43,767 nt of DNA, taken from Clostridia bacterium (GTDB lineage Bacteria > Bacillota > Clostridia > Acetivibrionales > JAFADI01). The position numbers were made by a program, and so were the translations under genes. The stretch covers positions 1 to 43,767 of the forward strand of contig JAOACY010000078.1 of the NCBI GenBank assembly GCA_026417615.1, given 5' to 3'. Below the pieces are notes generated by a model, which saw only the letters and a program-made list of their open reading frames with translations, did not search any database and had not been told where the DNA came from. Shown one piece after another: positions 28,437 through 37,414 of the stretch; position 1 is the first letter of the stretch, and every line of letters starts with the position of its first letter.

Positions 28437-29315
28437 ATGATAAAAAGCATGACAGGTTTTGGCAGGGGCGGAGCCCAGGACGAAGGCAGGGAGTTTCTGG
28501 TTGAAATCAAGACTGTTAACCACAGGTATCTTGATCTTTTCCTTAAGATGCCGCGCCAGCTGGGATTTTTGGAGGATAAAGTCAGGGAACTGGTGGGAAG
28601 GAATATATCCAGAGGAAAGATTGACGTTTACATATCGTTTGAGGACAATGGAGAAAATGCTAAAGAGGTATTGCTCGATGAAGCGTTGGCTAAAGCTTAT
28701 ATAAGTGCTCTGGAAAACTTGAAGGAGAAATTCAGCCTTAATGATGATATCTCTGTTTCACTGGTTTCCAGATTTCCTGATGTTCTTAGAGTGGAAAAGG
28801 CGGAAGACGATGAGGAAAAAACCTGGAAGCTTTTAAAAACTGCTCTGGAGGCTGCTCTTGATTCATTAATCCAGATGCGGCTTAACGAAGGAAAAGAGCT
28901 TAGGAACAGCTTGCTGGAAAAGGCAGACTGCATTGAATCGGTCTTGAGCGATATCAAGAAGCGTTCGCCTGAAATTGTAAAGGAATACAAAATCAAACTT
29001 GAAAACAGGATAAAAGAGCTGCTTGACCAGCAGACAGTTGATGAAAACCGTTTAGCCATGGAGGTGGCTTTATTTGCTGACAGGTGCAGCATCGATGAAG
29101 AGCTGGTAAGGCTTGGAAGCCATATCGGCCAGCTGAGGGATACGCTTGATTCCAAGCAGCCCGTTGGCAGGAAGCTGGATTTCCTTCTTCAGGAGATGAA
29201 CCGCGAGATAAATACAATAGGGTCAAAGGCAAACGATCTGGAAATAACCAGGCATGTAATAGATGTGAAAAGCGAGCTGGAAAAAATAAGGGAACAGATT
29301 CAAAACATTGAATAA
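28437..29315 (+). CDS. yicC: YicC-family endoribonuclease
   Basis: A 292-residue YicC protein. The N-terminal domain begins with the hallmark MIKSMTGFGRG and contains VEIKTVNHRYLDLFLKMPR. The C-terminal DUF1732 part has the strongly conserved DRCSIDEELVRLGSHI and GRKLDFLLQEMNREINTIGSKA segments. YicC proteins are known as RNases that act on small RNAs in E. coli. In Firmicutes yicC heads a cluster with remA, gmk and rpoZ, exactly as here. The ATG 28437 ribosome-binding site is weak (AGAGG at 28419-28423, 13 bases away). Confidence 0.94.
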   Translation: MIKSMTGFGRGGAQDEGREFLVEIKTVNHRYLDLFLKMPRQLGFLEDKVRELVGRNISRGKIDVYISFEDNGENAKEVLLDEALAKAYISALENLKEKFSLNDDISVSLVSRFPDVLRVEKAEDDEEKTWKLLKTALEAALDSLIQMRLNEGKELRNSLLEKADCIESVLSDIKKRSPEIVKEYKIKLENRIKELLDQQTVDENRLAMEVALFADRCSIDEELVRLGSHIGQLRDTLDSKQPVGRKLDFLLQEMNREINTIGSKANDLEITRHVIDVKSELEKIREQIQNIE

Positions 29316-29330
29316 CAGGAGGAAGCCCAC

Positions 29331-29606
29331 ATGAAGCTTATTAATATCGGATTTGGCAACATTGTATCCGCAAACAGGCTTGTGGCTATAGTAAGTCCTG
29401 AATCAGCCCCAATAAAGAGGATAATACAAGAGGCAAGGGACAGAGGCATGCTGATTGATGCAACCTATGGGCGCAGGACAAGAGCCGTTATTATTACTGA
29501 CAGCGATCATATAATTCTTTCGGCCGTGCAGCCGGAAACAGTGGCGCACAGACTGAATGTAAAGGACGCCGAGGTAATAGAAGAAGAAATAATAGAGGAA
29601 GAATAG
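29331..29606 (+). CDS. remA: Extracellular matrix regulator RemA (DUF370)
   Basis: A 91-residue DUF370/RemA protein. In B. subtilis RemA is a DNA-binding activator of biofilm matrix and osmoprotection genes. The sequence shows the family pattern: [27 protein letters not shown] near the N-terminus and [29 protein letters not shown] in the middle, then a strongly acidic Glu-rich tail. AGGAGG precedes ATG 29331. The role in this organism may differ, because RemA is also conserved in clostridia without the Bacillus matrix genes. Confidence 0.95.
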   Translation: MKLINIGFGNIVSANRLVAIVSPESAPIKRIIQEARDRGMLIDATYGRRTRAVIITDSDHIILSAVQPETVAHRLNVKDAEVIEEEIIEEE

Positions 29607-29616
29607 GGAGAATAAG

Positions 29617-30231
29617 ATGTTCCATGAGGGATTGCTGGTAGTGATTTCCGGACCGTCAGGCACCGGCAAGGGAACTGTGCTGGGGCTTCTGAGACAGTCA
29701 ACTCCAAACATAGTGTTTTCCGTATCTGCCACAACAAGAGCACCAAGAGAAGGAGAGATTGATGGAATCAACTACTTTTTTAAAACTGTTGATGAATTCA
29801 AGGCAATGATTGAGGCAGATGAAATGGTGGAATGGGTTAATTATTGCAATAATTATTACGGAACACCTAAAAAATTCGTAGATGAATGCAAGCAGCAGGG
29901 CAATAATGTGCTGCTTGAGGTAGAGGTGGAAGGTGCTCTGAATATTAAAAGAAAATACCCTGACAGTGTATTGATTTTTATTGTTCCACCCTCCTTTGAA
30001 GAACTCCGGAGGAGAATAACAGGCAGGGGTACTGAAAATCCAGAGGTAATATCACAGCGTTTGGAGCAGGCAAAGGTTGAGTTGAAATTTATTGACCGGT
30101 ACGATTATGTAGTGGTCAACAATACTCTCAAACAGGCTGTTGAAGATATTAATTCCATTTTAAAAGCAGAAAAGCTTAAGACGTCAAGGAACTCTAGAAT
30201 AATAGAGCATCTTGATTTTAAAGATGCGTAA
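29617..30231 (+). CDS. gmk: Guanylate kinase
   Basis: A 204-residue kinase that converts GMP and ATP to GDP and ADP. The P-loop is SGPSGTGKGT at about residues 10-19. The GMP-binding region has SATTRAPREGEIDGINYFF and EWVNYCNNYYGTP, and the lid has RRITGRGTENPEVISQRLEQA. It starts 10 bases after remA, with GGGAG upstream. Its stop lies 28 bases before the rpoZ start. Confidence 0.96.
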   Translation: MFHEGLLVVISGPSGTGKGTVLGLLRQSTPNIVFSVSATTRAPREGEIDGINYFFKTVDEFKAMIEADEMVEWVNYCNNYYGTPKKFVDECKQQGNNVLLEVEVEGALNIKRKYPDSVLIFIVPPSFEELRRRITGRGTENPEVISQRLEQAKVELKFIDRYDYVVVNNTLKQAVEDINSILKAEKLKTSRNSRIIEHLDFKDA

Positions 30232-30259
30232 TACATCATTAGGACCTGGGAGGAAAAAG

Positions 30260-30496
30260 ATGAGGGAATCATTCAGGAAGGAACTTTCAATGATTGAGCC
30301 GCCGATAGGCTCTTTGATGGAAAAGGTGGACAGCAGGTATACGCTTGTAGTTGCTGCAGCCAAGAGGGCAAGGCAGATTACTGATGGCGCCAATAAGCTC
30401 ACGAAGTGCAGCTCGGATAAACCAGTTACTATAGCCATAAGTGAAATAAATGAAGGAAAAATCACATACGTAAGGACCAAAAGCGGGATTAAGTAA
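30260..30496 (+). CDS. rpoZ: RNA polymerase subunit omega
   Basis: A 78-residue omega subunit that helps assemble and stabilise RNA polymerase. SMIEPPIGSLMEKVDSRY and TLVVAAAKRARQI give the family signature. ATG 30260 is chosen because GGGAGG lies at 30248-30253; upstream in-frame ATGs at 30212 and 30224 overlap the gmk end and lack a ribosome-binding site. The gmk-rpoZ-coaBC order is widely conserved. Confidence 0.95.
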   Translation: MRESFRKELSMIEPPIGSLMEKVDSRYTLVVAAAKRARQITDGANKLTKCSSDKPVTIAISEINEGKITYVRTKSGIK

Positions 30497-30516
30497 GCTT
30501 TAATTAAAGCAAGGAG

Positions 30517-31731
30517 GTGGACGGACTGCTTGAAGGGAAATGTGTAGTTGTGGGTGTATGCGGAGGTATCGCAGCCTACAAGGCGGTTGATGTTGTCAGC
30601 AGGCTTAAAAAGCATAAAGCCGAGGTGCATGTAATAATGACTGAAAGCGCGGTGAAATTTGTTGCTCCGCTGACTTTTCAATCTATTTCCGGCAATCCGG
30701 TTACCTCTGACATGTTCAGTGAGCCGAAAAAATGGAATGTGGAGCATATATCTCTGGCAAGAAAAGCTGATATAATGGTAATTGCACCTGCAACTGCAAA
30801 TATATTAGGCAAGGTATGCGCCGGAATAGCCGACGATATGCTGTCCACAACTATTATGGCCACAAATGCACCGGTTTTGTTTGTACCGGCTATGAACCAC
30901 GCCATGTATGAAAATGCAATTGTACAGCAGAACATATCAAAGCTTGGGAGTCTTGGTTATCTTTTCATGGAGCCTGACACCGGCCTTATGGCTGCAGAGG
31001 GGGAATATGGAAAAGGCAGGCTTCCGGAACCCCAAGCAATTGTAGAACGTATTTTGCGTGAAGTCGGCAGAGCGAAGGATATGGAAGGCAAGCGTGTGCT
31101 TGTGACGGCTGGGCCAACAAGAGAACCTATTGACCCTGTTCGGTTTATATCAAACCATTCCTCCGGGAAAATGGGCTATGCCATAGCTGAAGCGGCAATT
31201 AAAAGAGGGGCAAGGGTTGACCTGATAACAGGTCCGGTTTCTATTCCCAAGCCTCAACTGGCAAATGTCATAAATGTAAATACGGCGGAAGAAATGCATA
31301 AAGCGGTATTTGAAAGATACCAGCAGCAGGATGTTCTTATTATGGTTGCTGCTGTCGCTGATTACAGATGCAAGAATATTGAAGGCAGGAAGATAAAAAA
31401 GGCTGGAGAAAGCTTAACCTTGGAGCTCGTTAAGAATCCCGACATAGCAGCTGACCTTGGAAAGGTCAAGGGCGACAGGATTCTGGTGGGATTTGGCGCA
31501 GAGACACATGATCTTGAGAAAAATGCTGTTTTAAAGCTTAATTCAAAAAATATGGATATCATTGCAGCGAACGATGTCACACAGGACGGAGCAGGCTTTG
31601 GAACCGATACCAATATTGTCAAGCTGTTTAAGCGTGACGGAAGCGTAGTTGAGCTCCCCAAAATGAGCAAACGGGAAGTGGCCGAAAGCATTCTGAACGA
31701 GATAGTTAAAATACTTTCAGAAAAAAAATAA
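30517..31731 (+). CDS. coaBC: Phosphopantothenoylcysteine decarboxylase / phosphopantothenate-cysteine ligase
   Basis: An approximately 404-residue fused enzyme for two steps of coenzyme A synthesis. The N-terminal CoaC flavoprotein domain has [10 protein letters not shown], the catalytic-His region [13 protein letters not shown] and [10 protein letters not shown]. The C-terminal CoaB domain (from about residue 190) has [27 protein letters not shown] and a late VGFGAETHD. The start is odd: the only strong ribosome-binding site, AAGGAGG (30511-30517), overlaps the GTG at 30517. An in-frame CTG at 30526 would be correctly spaced and would give the family-like N-terminus ([11 protein letters not shown]). 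Confidence 0.95.
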   Translation: MDGLLEGKCVVVGVCGGIAAYKAVDVVSRLKKHKAEVHVIMTESAVKFVAPLTFQSISGNPVTSDMFSEPKKWNVEHISLARKADIMVIAPATANILGKVCAGIADDMLSTTIMATNAPVLFVPAMNHAMYENAIVQQNISKLGSLGYLFMEPDTGLMAAEGEYGKGRLPEPQAIVERILREVGRAKDMEGKRVLVTAGPTREPIDPVRFISNHSSGKMGYAIAEAAIKRGARVDLITGPVSIPKPQLANVINVNTAEEMHKAVFERYQQQDVLIMVAAVADYRCKNIEGRKIKKAGESLTLELVKNPDIAADLGKVKGDRILVGFGAETHDLEKNAVLKLNSKNMDIIAANDVTQDGAGFGTDTNIVKLFKRDGSVVELPKMSKREVAESILNEIVKILSEKK

Positions 31732-31753
31732 GAAAGAAAAGGATGAGTTAGAC

Positions 31754-33142
31754 ATGGCTTCAGAGAAGACGATGGAAAAAATTGTTGCACTGGCAAAAAA
31801 CAGAGGGTTTGTTTATCCCGGTTCGGAAATATACGGAGGTTTGGCAAATGCTTGGGATTACGGTCCCTTGGGCGTTGAGCTTAAAAACAATGTAAAAAAG
31901 GCATGGTGGAAGAAGTTCATACAGGAAAGCCCCTATAATGTTGGAGTGGATTGTGCGATTCTTATGAATCCCCAGGTATGGGTGGCTTCCGGACATGTGG
32001 GAGGATTTTCCGACCCCCTTATTGATTGCAAGGATTGCAAGACCCGTCACAGAGCGGATAAGCTTATAGAGGACTGGAACAAGGAAAACAATGTAAGTAT
32101 TTCGGTTGATGGGTGGAAGAACGAGCAACTGACGGATTACATAAAGGAAAAGGGAGTAAAGTGCCCGGACTGCGGTTCTGTAAATTTTACGGATATCAGA
32201 AAGTTCAATCTTATGTTTAAGACCTTCCAGGGTGTGACCGAGGATTCGAAGGCAGAAATATTTCTAAGGCCTGAAACGGCTCAAGGTATTTTTGTCAATT
32301 TTAAAAATGTCCAGCGCACCACAAGGAAGAAAATCCCCTTTGGCATTGGTCAGATAGGAAAATCCTTCAGAAATGAAATAACTCCAGGGAACTTCACCTT
32401 CAGAACACGCGAATTTGAACAGATGGAGCTTGAATTCTTCTGTGAGCCGGGAAAAGACCTTGAGTGGTTCGACTATTGGAAGAACTTTTGCTACAATTGG
32501 CTCTTAAGCCTTGGTATGAAGCCAGAAAGCCTTAAGATGAGAAATCATGAAAAAGAAGAGCTTTCGCACTACAGCAATGCTACAACCGACATAGAGTTCA
32601 AATTCCCCTTCGGATGGGGCGAATTGTGGGGTATTGCAGACAGGACGGATTTTGACCTCAAGCAGCATATGGAACATTCCAAGGAAGATTTGTCATACTT
32701 TGACCCAACAACGAATGAGAAATATGTTCCTTACTGCATTGAGCCGTCACTTGGCGCTGACCGTGTTGCATTGGCCTTCCTGTGTGACGCTTATGATGAA
32801 GAGGAGGTTTCGGAAGGCGATGTGAGGACCGTGCTGCGCTTCCATCCTGCCATAGCTCCCATAAAAGCAGCTGTATTGCCGCTGTCAAAGAAGCTTGGAG
32901 ATGATGCTTACAAGGTGTACGAGATGCTTGCGAAAAAATATGCATGCGAATATGATGAAGCGGGAAGCATAGGAAAGAGATACAGAAGACAGGATGAAAT
33001 AGGAACACCTTTCTGTATAACCTTTGACTTTGATTCCCTGAATGACCAGAGTGTAACTATAAGAGAGAGGGATTCAATGCAGCAGGTAAGAATTAAAATT
33101 GATGAATTGGATAAGTATTTTGAAAACAAATTTGAGTTTTAA
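31754..33142 (+). CDS. glyS: Glycyl-tRNA synthetase, single-chain dimeric type
   Basis: A 462-residue class II synthetase of the eukaryote/archaea-like alpha-2 type, not the bacterial alpha2-beta2 form. An N-terminal Lys/Glu segment ([34 protein letters not shown]) is followed by zinc-type [12 protein letters not shown] and CPDCGS, motif 2-like [15 protein letters not shown] and [14 protein letters not shown], and motif 3-like [14 protein letters not shown]. The C-terminal anticodon-binding domain follows from about residue 365. It starts 23 bases after coaBC. No T-box is visible immediately upstream. I found no strong terminator in the gap before ppdK. Confidence 0.95.
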   Translation: MASEKTMEKIVALAKNRGFVYPGSEIYGGLANAWDYGPLGVELKNNVKKAWWKKFIQESPYNVGVDCAILMNPQVWVASGHVGGFSDPLIDCKDCKTRHRADKLIEDWNKENNVSISVDGWKNEQLTDYIKEKGVKCPDCGSVNFTDIRKFNLMFKTFQGVTEDSKAEIFLRPETAQGIFVNFKNVQRTTRKKIPFGIGQIGKSFRNEITPGNFTFRTREFEQMELEFFCEPGKDLEWFDYWKNFCYNWLLSLGMKPESLKMRNHEKEELSHYSNATTDIEFKFPFGWGELWGIADRTDFDLKQHMEHSKEDLSYFDPTTNEKYVPYCIEPSLGADRVALAFLCDAYDEEEVSEGDVRTVLRFHPAIAPIKAAVLPLSKKLGDDAYKVYEMLAKKYACEYDEAGSIGKRYRRQDEIGTPFCITFDFDSLNDQSVTIRERDSMQQVRIKIDELDKYFENKFEF

Positions 33143-33207
33143 TATAAATATTAAAGAGTTGTGTTATAACATTATGGCTCTCGGTGGAATGTTTTTTCTA
33201 TGAAATT

Positions 33208-33236
33208 TTTAGAACGGGCTTAACAGGAAGTATAAT
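33208..33236 (+). promoter_or_regulatory. Probable ppdK promoter
   Basis: TATAAT at 33231-33236 is perfect. TTTAGA at 33208-33213 is a weak -35 at 17-base spacing. The start would leave a leader of about 50 bases ending in AGGAGG before the ATG. Confidence 0.5.
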
Positions 33237-33294
33237 TTTAAACTCTATATTTCCTTTAAAATAAAACTATTAAAGTACATAGGAGGTTTATACT

Positions 33295-35937
33295 ATGCCA
33301 AAGTATGTTTATTTATTCAGCGAAGGCAATGCTTCAATGAAAAACCTTCTTGGCGGCAAGGGGGCAAACCTGGCAGAAATGACAGGTCTGGGCCTGCCTG
33401 TGCCAAGAGGATTTACTGTAACAACGGAAGCCTGCACCAAATACTACAACGACGGTAAGGTTATTGCCAAGGAAATCGAAGAAGAAATATATGAAATGAT
33501 GGCAAAGACCGAAGAAATAGTCGGCAAGAAATTTGGTGACCCCAATAACCCCTTCCTTGTATCGGTGCGTTCAGGAGCCAGAGCATCAATGCCCGGCATG
33601 ATGGACACTATTTTGAATCTGGGTCTTAATGACACAGTTGTTGAAGGACTTGCAAAGCTCACAAACAATGAAAGGTTTGCATATGACAGCTACAGAAGGT
33701 TTATCCAGATGTTCTCCGACGTTGTTATGGAAGTGGACAAGCCAAAGTTTGAGAAGATCCTGGAAGCAGTAAAAGAAGAAAAGGGCGCACATTTTGACAC
33801 AGACCTTACAGCAGATGATTTAAAAGAAGTTGTAAGAAGGTACAAGGAGCTCTTCAAAAAAGAAAAGGGCTTCGACTTCCCTCAGGATCCCAAGACTCAG
33901 CTTATGGAAGCGGTAAAAGCAGTATTCCGTTCATGGGACAATCCGCGCGCCATAGTATACAGAAGGCTTAACGACATACCAGGAGACTGGGGCACAGCCG
34001 TAAACGTGCAGGAAATGGTTTACGGAAACATGGGAAATGACTCCGGAACAGGTGTTGCCTTCACAAGGAACCCCTCAACCGGAGAGAAGAAGCTCTATGG
34101 AGAATTCCTGATGAACGCACAGGGCGAAGACGTGGTTGCAGGCATAAGAACTCCGCAGTCAATAGATCACCTGAAAGAAATCAATCCAGAAGCATACAAC
34201 CAGTTCATAGACATAGCCAACAAGCTGGAGCAGCACTACAAGGACATGCAGGACATGGAGTTCACCATAGAAAAAGGAAAGCTCTTCATGCTCCAGACCA
34301 GAAACGGCAAAAGAACTGCAGCAGCAGCCTTGAAAATAGCAGTTGACCTTGTAAACGAAGGAATGGTATCAAAGTCCGAAGCCATAATGAAGGTAGACCC
34401 CAAGCAGCTTGATGCGCTCCTGCACCCCAACTTCGAGCCAAAAGCATTAAAAGCTGCCGTTCCTGTTGCAAAGGGACTGCCGGCATCACCGGGAGCAGCC
34501 ACAGGAAAGATATACTTTGAAGCAGAAGATGCAGTAAACGCATATAAGAACGGAGAAAAGAACGTAATCCTCGTAAGGCTTGAAACCTCGCCTGAAGATA
34601 TCGAAGGCATGCATGTATCCCAGGGTATATTGACAGGTCGCGGAGGCATGACCTCACATGCAGCAGTTGTTGCACGCGGAATGGGAACCTGCTGTGTAGC
34701 CGGTTGCGGTGAAATCAAGATAAACGAAGAAGAAAAATACTTCATAGACAAAAACGGCAAGAGGTACAACGAAGGTGAATGGATATCCTTAGACGGCTCC
34801 ACCGGAAATGTATACGGCGAAAAGCTGCCCACAATAGAGCCTCAGATGACCGGAGACTTCGCAACACTAATGGGCTGGGCGGATGAGCTGCGCGTACTGA
34901 AGGTAAGAGCAAACGCAGACACACCTGCGGACGCAAGGCAGGCAATGGAATTCGGAGCTGAAGGCATAGGTCTTTGCCGTACAGAGCACATGTTCTTTGA
35001 CGCTGACAGAATACCTGCAATGAGGGAAATGATAGTGGCAAGAACAGAAGAGCAAAGAAGAAAAGCGCTGGGCAAGCTTCTTCCGATGCAAAGAGGCGAC
35101 TTTGAAGGCCTCTTCAAGGAAATGAAGGGCTATCCCGTAACCATAAGGTTCCTGGATCCACCTCTCCATGAGTTCCTTCCTCAGGCAGACGAAGACATAG
35201 CTGCCCTTGCAAAGGAAATGGGAATGACCTTTGAAGAGCTGAAGGGAATAGTGGCAGACCTGCACGAGTTCAACCCCATGATGGGTCACAGAGGCTGCCG
35301 TCTTTCCGTAACCTATCCTGAAATAGCGGAAATGCAGACAAGAGCTGTAATAGAAGCTGCAATTAACGTAAACAAGGAAGGCATGAGCGTTATACCGGAA
35401 ATAATGATTCCTCTGGTAGGCGAAGTAAAGGAATTAAAATACGTAAAAGACATAGTAGTAAAAACCGCTGAAGAAGTAATGGCCAAAGCGGGAGTAAAGC
35501 TTGAGTACAAGGTGGGAACAATGATTGAAATCCCAAGAGCAGCTCTGACAGCCGATGAAATAGCAAAAGAAGCAGAATTCTTCTCCTTCGGCACAAACGA
35601 CCTTACCCAGATGACCTTCGGCTTTAGCCGTGACGACGCAGGTAAGTTCCTCGAGGAGTACTACAACAAGAAGATATATGAGTCAGATCCATTTGCTAAA
35701 CTTGACCAGACGGGTGTAGGCAAGCTCATTGAAATGTCAGTCAAGCTCGGCAAGCAAACCAGACCTGACATAAAGCTCGGTATCTGCGGAGAGCACGGCG
35801 GAGATCCTTCCTCTGTCGAATTCTGCCACAGAACAGGCTTAAACTATGTATCCTGCTCACCTTTCCGCGTGCCTATAGCAAGACTTGCTGCAGCACAGGC
35901 CGCTGTAAGGAAAGAGGGAGACCTTGGACAAAAATAG
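33295..35937 (+). CDS. ppdK: Pyruvate, phosphate dikinase
   Basis: An 880-residue enzyme interconverting pyruvate, ATP and Pi with PEP, AMP and PPi. The ATP-grasp domain (about 1-340) starts with YVYLFSEGNASMKNLLGGKG; the phosphohistidine domain has GRGGMTSHAAVV with His455; the C-terminal barrel has LGICGEHGGDP with Cys831. These positions match the catalytic residues of the well-studied Clostridium symbiosum enzyme. In clostridia lacking pyruvate kinase, or using PPi, it acts in glycolysis. Codons favour TTC, AAC, TAC and GAC more than neighbouring genes do, which suggests high expression. AGGAGG precedes ATG 33295. It has its own promoter candidate and terminator. Confidence 0.98.
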   Translation: MPKYVYLFSEGNASMKNLLGGKGANLAEMTGLGLPVPRGFTVTTEACTKYYNDGKVIAKEIEEEIYEMMAKTEEIVGKKFGDPNNPFLVSVRSGARASMPGMMDTILNLGLNDTVVEGLAKLTNNERFAYDSYRRFIQMFSDVVMEVDKPKFEKILEAVKEEKGAHFDTDLTADDLKEVVRRYKELFKKEKGFDFPQDPKTQLMEAVKAVFRSWDNPRAIVYRRLNDIPGDWGTAVNVQEMVYGNMGNDSGTGVAFTRNPSTGEKKLYGEFLMNAQGEDVVAGIRTPQSIDHLKEINPEAYNQFIDIANKLEQHYKDMQDMEFTIEKGKLFMLQTRNGKRTAAAALKIAVDLVNEGMVSKSEAIMKVDPKQLDALLHPNFEPKALKAAVPVAKGLPASPGAATGKIYFEAEDAVNAYKNGEKNVILVRLETSPEDIEGMHVSQGILTGRGGMTSHAAVVARGMGTCCVAGCGEIKINEEEKYFIDKNGKRYNEGEWISLDGSTGNVYGEKLPTIEPQMTGDFATLMGWADELRVLKVRANADTPADARQAMEFGAEGIGLCRTEHMFFDADRIPAMREMIVARTEEQRRKALGKLLPMQRGDFEGLFKEMKGYPVTIRFLDPPLHEFLPQADEDIAALAKEMGMTFEELKGIVADLHEFNPMMGHRGCRLSVTYPEIAEMQTRAVIEAAINVNKEGMSVIPEIMIPLVGEVKELKYVKDIVVKTAEEVMAKAGVKLEYKVGTMIEIPRAALTADEIAKEAEFFSFGTNDLTQMTFGFSRDDAGKFLEEYYNKKIYESDPFAKLDQTGVGKLIEMSVKLGKQTRPDIKLGICGEHGGDPSSVEFCHRTGLNYVSCSPFRVPIARLAAAQAAVRKEGDLGQK

Positions 35938-35951
35938 TATTTACAGACACA

Positions 35952-35984
35952 AAAAGGAGCACTTCAGCTTGAAGTGCTCCTTTT
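35952..35984. terminator. Bidirectional terminator after ppdK
   Basis: AAAAGGAGCACTTCA (35952-35966), loop GCT, TGAAGTGCTCCTTTT (35970-35984): a perfect 15-bp stem with A and T runs on both sides. It ends ppdK and the convergent gene at 36022-36339. Confidence 0.93.
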
Positions 35985-36021
35985 AAACAGTAATATCACA
36001 CTGAGGGAAAAGTTATTGGAA

Positions 36022-36339
36022 TTAAGCCATATCAAGGGAAGCTGCGGCTTTTTCCACCCTTTTTCTCGAAGAGCTTTCATTGTAATTTTCACCTTCTTTA
36101 ATATTTGAGCTGATTGAAGCTTTTTCAATAACTTTTGCCAATATAGAGGATTTTATGTCTTCTATGGAGTCCTCCAATTGAAAGGTTTCCTTTATATTGT
36201 TCAACTTGTCTCCTTCTTCAAGCTCGCTTATATCCAGATTCATAGACTGGCTGTTTCCGCTTAAAATAAAAAGTCCCTTATAGCAATACTCGTCCTCGGT
36301 AATATTTACACTGGATACCAACAATTCATTTACCCTCAT
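36022..36339 (-). CDS. Hypothetical protein, 105 residues
   Basis: I do not recognise this protein. It has no signal peptide or membrane segment and is acidic. The first 45 residues could form a small beta-domain (RVNELLVSSVNITEDEYCYKGLFILSG); the rest is helical and charged, ending in RKRVEKAAASLDMA. AGGAGG lies 8 bases before the chosen ATG at 36337-36339; another in-frame ATG at 36345 is only 2 bases from it and unlikely. A good minus-strand promoter is present upstream. It converges with ppdK and diverges from the Spo0E-like gene. Confidence 0.7.
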   Translation of the reverse strand: MRVNELLVSSVNITEDEYCYKGLFILSGNSQSMNLDISELEEGDKLNNIKETFQLEDSIEDIKSSILAKVIEKASISSNIKEGENYNESSSRKRVEKAAASLDMA

Positions 36340-36391
36340 ATACATATCCTCCTGAAAATTTTATTGAATTAATATTACCCTTTAAAGCTGA

Positions 36392-36420
36392 ATAATAACA
36401 AAAATTTAAGCAAATGACAA
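36392..36420 (-). promoter_or_regulatory. Promoter of the hypothetical gene at 36022-36339
   Basis: On the minus strand, TTGTCA (36415-36420) and TATTAT (36392-36397) are separated by 17 bases, each one mismatch from consensus. The start would be near 36385, leaving a leader of about 45 bases. Confidence 0.65.
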
Positions 36421-36428
36421 TTAAAATT

Positions 36429-36480
36429 TTATACAAAAATCTTGTATTTTTATACAATAAATGTTAAAATTATAATACAA
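36429..36480. repeat. ATACAA/TTGTAT repeat cluster between divergent promoters
   Basis: ATACAA occurs at 36431-36436, 36452-36457 and 36475-36480, and its inverse TTGTAT at 36442-36447. TTATACAA is repeated exactly 21 bases apart (36429 and 36450). The cluster lies between the minus-strand promoter (36392-36420) and the + strand promoter of the Spo0E-like gene (36514-36542), so it could bind a regulator of either. The region is AT-rich, so chance is a real alternative. Confidence 0.45.
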
Positions 36481-36513
36481 ATTTACAATTACTTAATTTT
36501 AATTTGTAGATTA

Positions 36514-36542
36514 TTGTCATTAATTGGTAATTCGTTTATATA
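36514..36542 (+). promoter_or_regulatory. Promoter of the Spo0E-like gene
   Basis: TTGTCA (36514-36519), a 17-base spacer, then TATATA (36537-36542). The start would be near 36549, with a leader of about 80 bases. Confidence 0.6.
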
Positions 36543-36627
36543 TAAAAATAACCAGGCAATGTATTTCCGCAGGTTGTGTAAATAGTACCAAGGCTCTTAA
36601 AATTCAAAGCTTAGGGGTGTTGTGTTC

Positions 36628-36774
36628 ATGCTCAGACTGGAAATGCTTCGAAAAAAGCTCTACAAAGCCATTGAAAGCGGAAACAGCAAGCAGATAATGA
36701 GGATAAGCGAAATCCTTGACAAGGAGATACTCAAGCATGTCTGCAAGTCTTACAAGCCTGCCAGCCACCGTTAG
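36628..36774 (+). CDS. Spo0E-like sporulation regulatory protein (aspartyl-phosphate phosphatase)
   Basis: A 48-residue helical-hairpin protein. The first helix is LEMLRKKLYKAIESG and the second contains QIMRISEILDKEILKHVCKSY, matching the Spo0E-family pattern (I/L-x-x-L-R-x-x-L ... L/I-S-x-x-L-D-x-x-I). In Bacillus, Spo0E-type proteins dephosphorylate Spo0A~P and delay sporulation; the S-x-x-L-D segment is the signature around the catalytic Asp. AGGGGTG (36613-36619) precedes ATG 36628. In clostridia the target may be Spo0A, but this is inferred from the family only. The gene is short enough to be missed by automatic annotation. Confidence 0.8.
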   Translation: MLRLEMLRKKLYKAIESGNSKQIMRISEILDKEILKHVCKSYKPASHR

Positions 36775-36847
36775 CCGCAAAATCAACAATAAGGGTTAAT
36801 TACAGGAAAACCTGACAATAATAATAGCAAATATGAATATTGAATTA

Positions 36848-36876
36848 TTGACAAAAGATGTGTTAGTTAGTATAAT
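36848..36876 (+). promoter_or_regulatory. Consensus promoter of yceD-rpmF
   Basis: TTGACA (36848-36853) and TATAAT (36871-36876) with an exact 17-base spacer: a perfect sigma-A promoter. The start is near 36883, about 24 bases before the yceD ATG. Confidence 0.9.
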
Positions 36877-36906
36877 ATCATTTGTCGGTTTTAAGAGGTG
36901 ACCCTT

Positions 36907-37398
36907 ATGAAGGTTGATATATCGCAGATAGCAAAGGTTGAAGGTGCTTCACTGGATATTTCCTTTTGTGAAGAAATGAATGATTTAAAGCAGGTGGCTG
37001 AGGGTTTTTGCTTTACCACTCCTGTCAGCTTTGAAGGCAGGATTGTAAACACTGGTGGGGTATTAAAGCTTGAGGGGAATTTAGGCTTGGGTTATGTTTC
37101 CAAGTGCGGAAGGTGTCTTAAGGACATACCCGAGCATATGGAGCTGGACATCAGGGAAGATTTTGTTCAATCGGATAAAACTGCCGAGGATGCTTATACT
37201 TATACAGGAAACCATGTTTTCATTGATAAAGCTTTGAAAGACAATGTTATACTCAATCTGCCTGTAAGGCGGATTTGTTCGGATGATTGCAAAGGATTGT
37301 GCAATATCTGCGGAACAGATTTAAATATTGTAAGCTGTGATTGTACGCAGGAAACAATCAACCCGCAGATGGAAGCCTTAAAGAAGTTTTTTAATTGA
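36907..37398 (+). CDS. yceD: YceD/DUF177 family protein
   Basis: A 163-residue member of DUF177 (YceD), linked in bacteria and plants to 23S rRNA accumulation and large-subunit assembly. The central C67-G-R-C70 and the C-terminal cluster (Cys124, 128, 132, 135, 144 and 146, in CSDDCKGLCNICG ... CDC) are the usual cysteine pattern and probably bind metal. The C-terminal NPQMEALKKFF is also typical. ATG 36907 has AGAGGTG at 36893-36899; an in-frame GTG at 36898 lies inside that site. It is followed directly by rpmF, the standard partner. Confidence 0.93.
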   Translation: MKVDISQIAKVEGASLDISFCEEMNDLKQVAEGFCFTTPVSFEGRIVNTGGVLKLEGNLGLGYVSKCGRCLKDIPEHMELDIREDFVQSDKTAEDAYTYTGNHVFIDKALKDNVILNLPVRRICSDDCKGLCNICGTDLNIVSCDCTQETINPQMEALKKFFN

Positions 37399-37414
37399 TG
37401 AGGAGGTGTTATTC

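Noticed and set aside
33162-33171. TGTTATAACA palindrome between glyS and ppdK
   Set aside because: Ten bases of AT-rich palindrome are expected by chance, and it is isolated from the promoter candidate by about 50 bases.
36604-36789. 61-codon minus-strand frame
   Set aside because: It lies antisense to the Spo0E-like gene, which has a good ribosome-binding site and family signature on the + strand.
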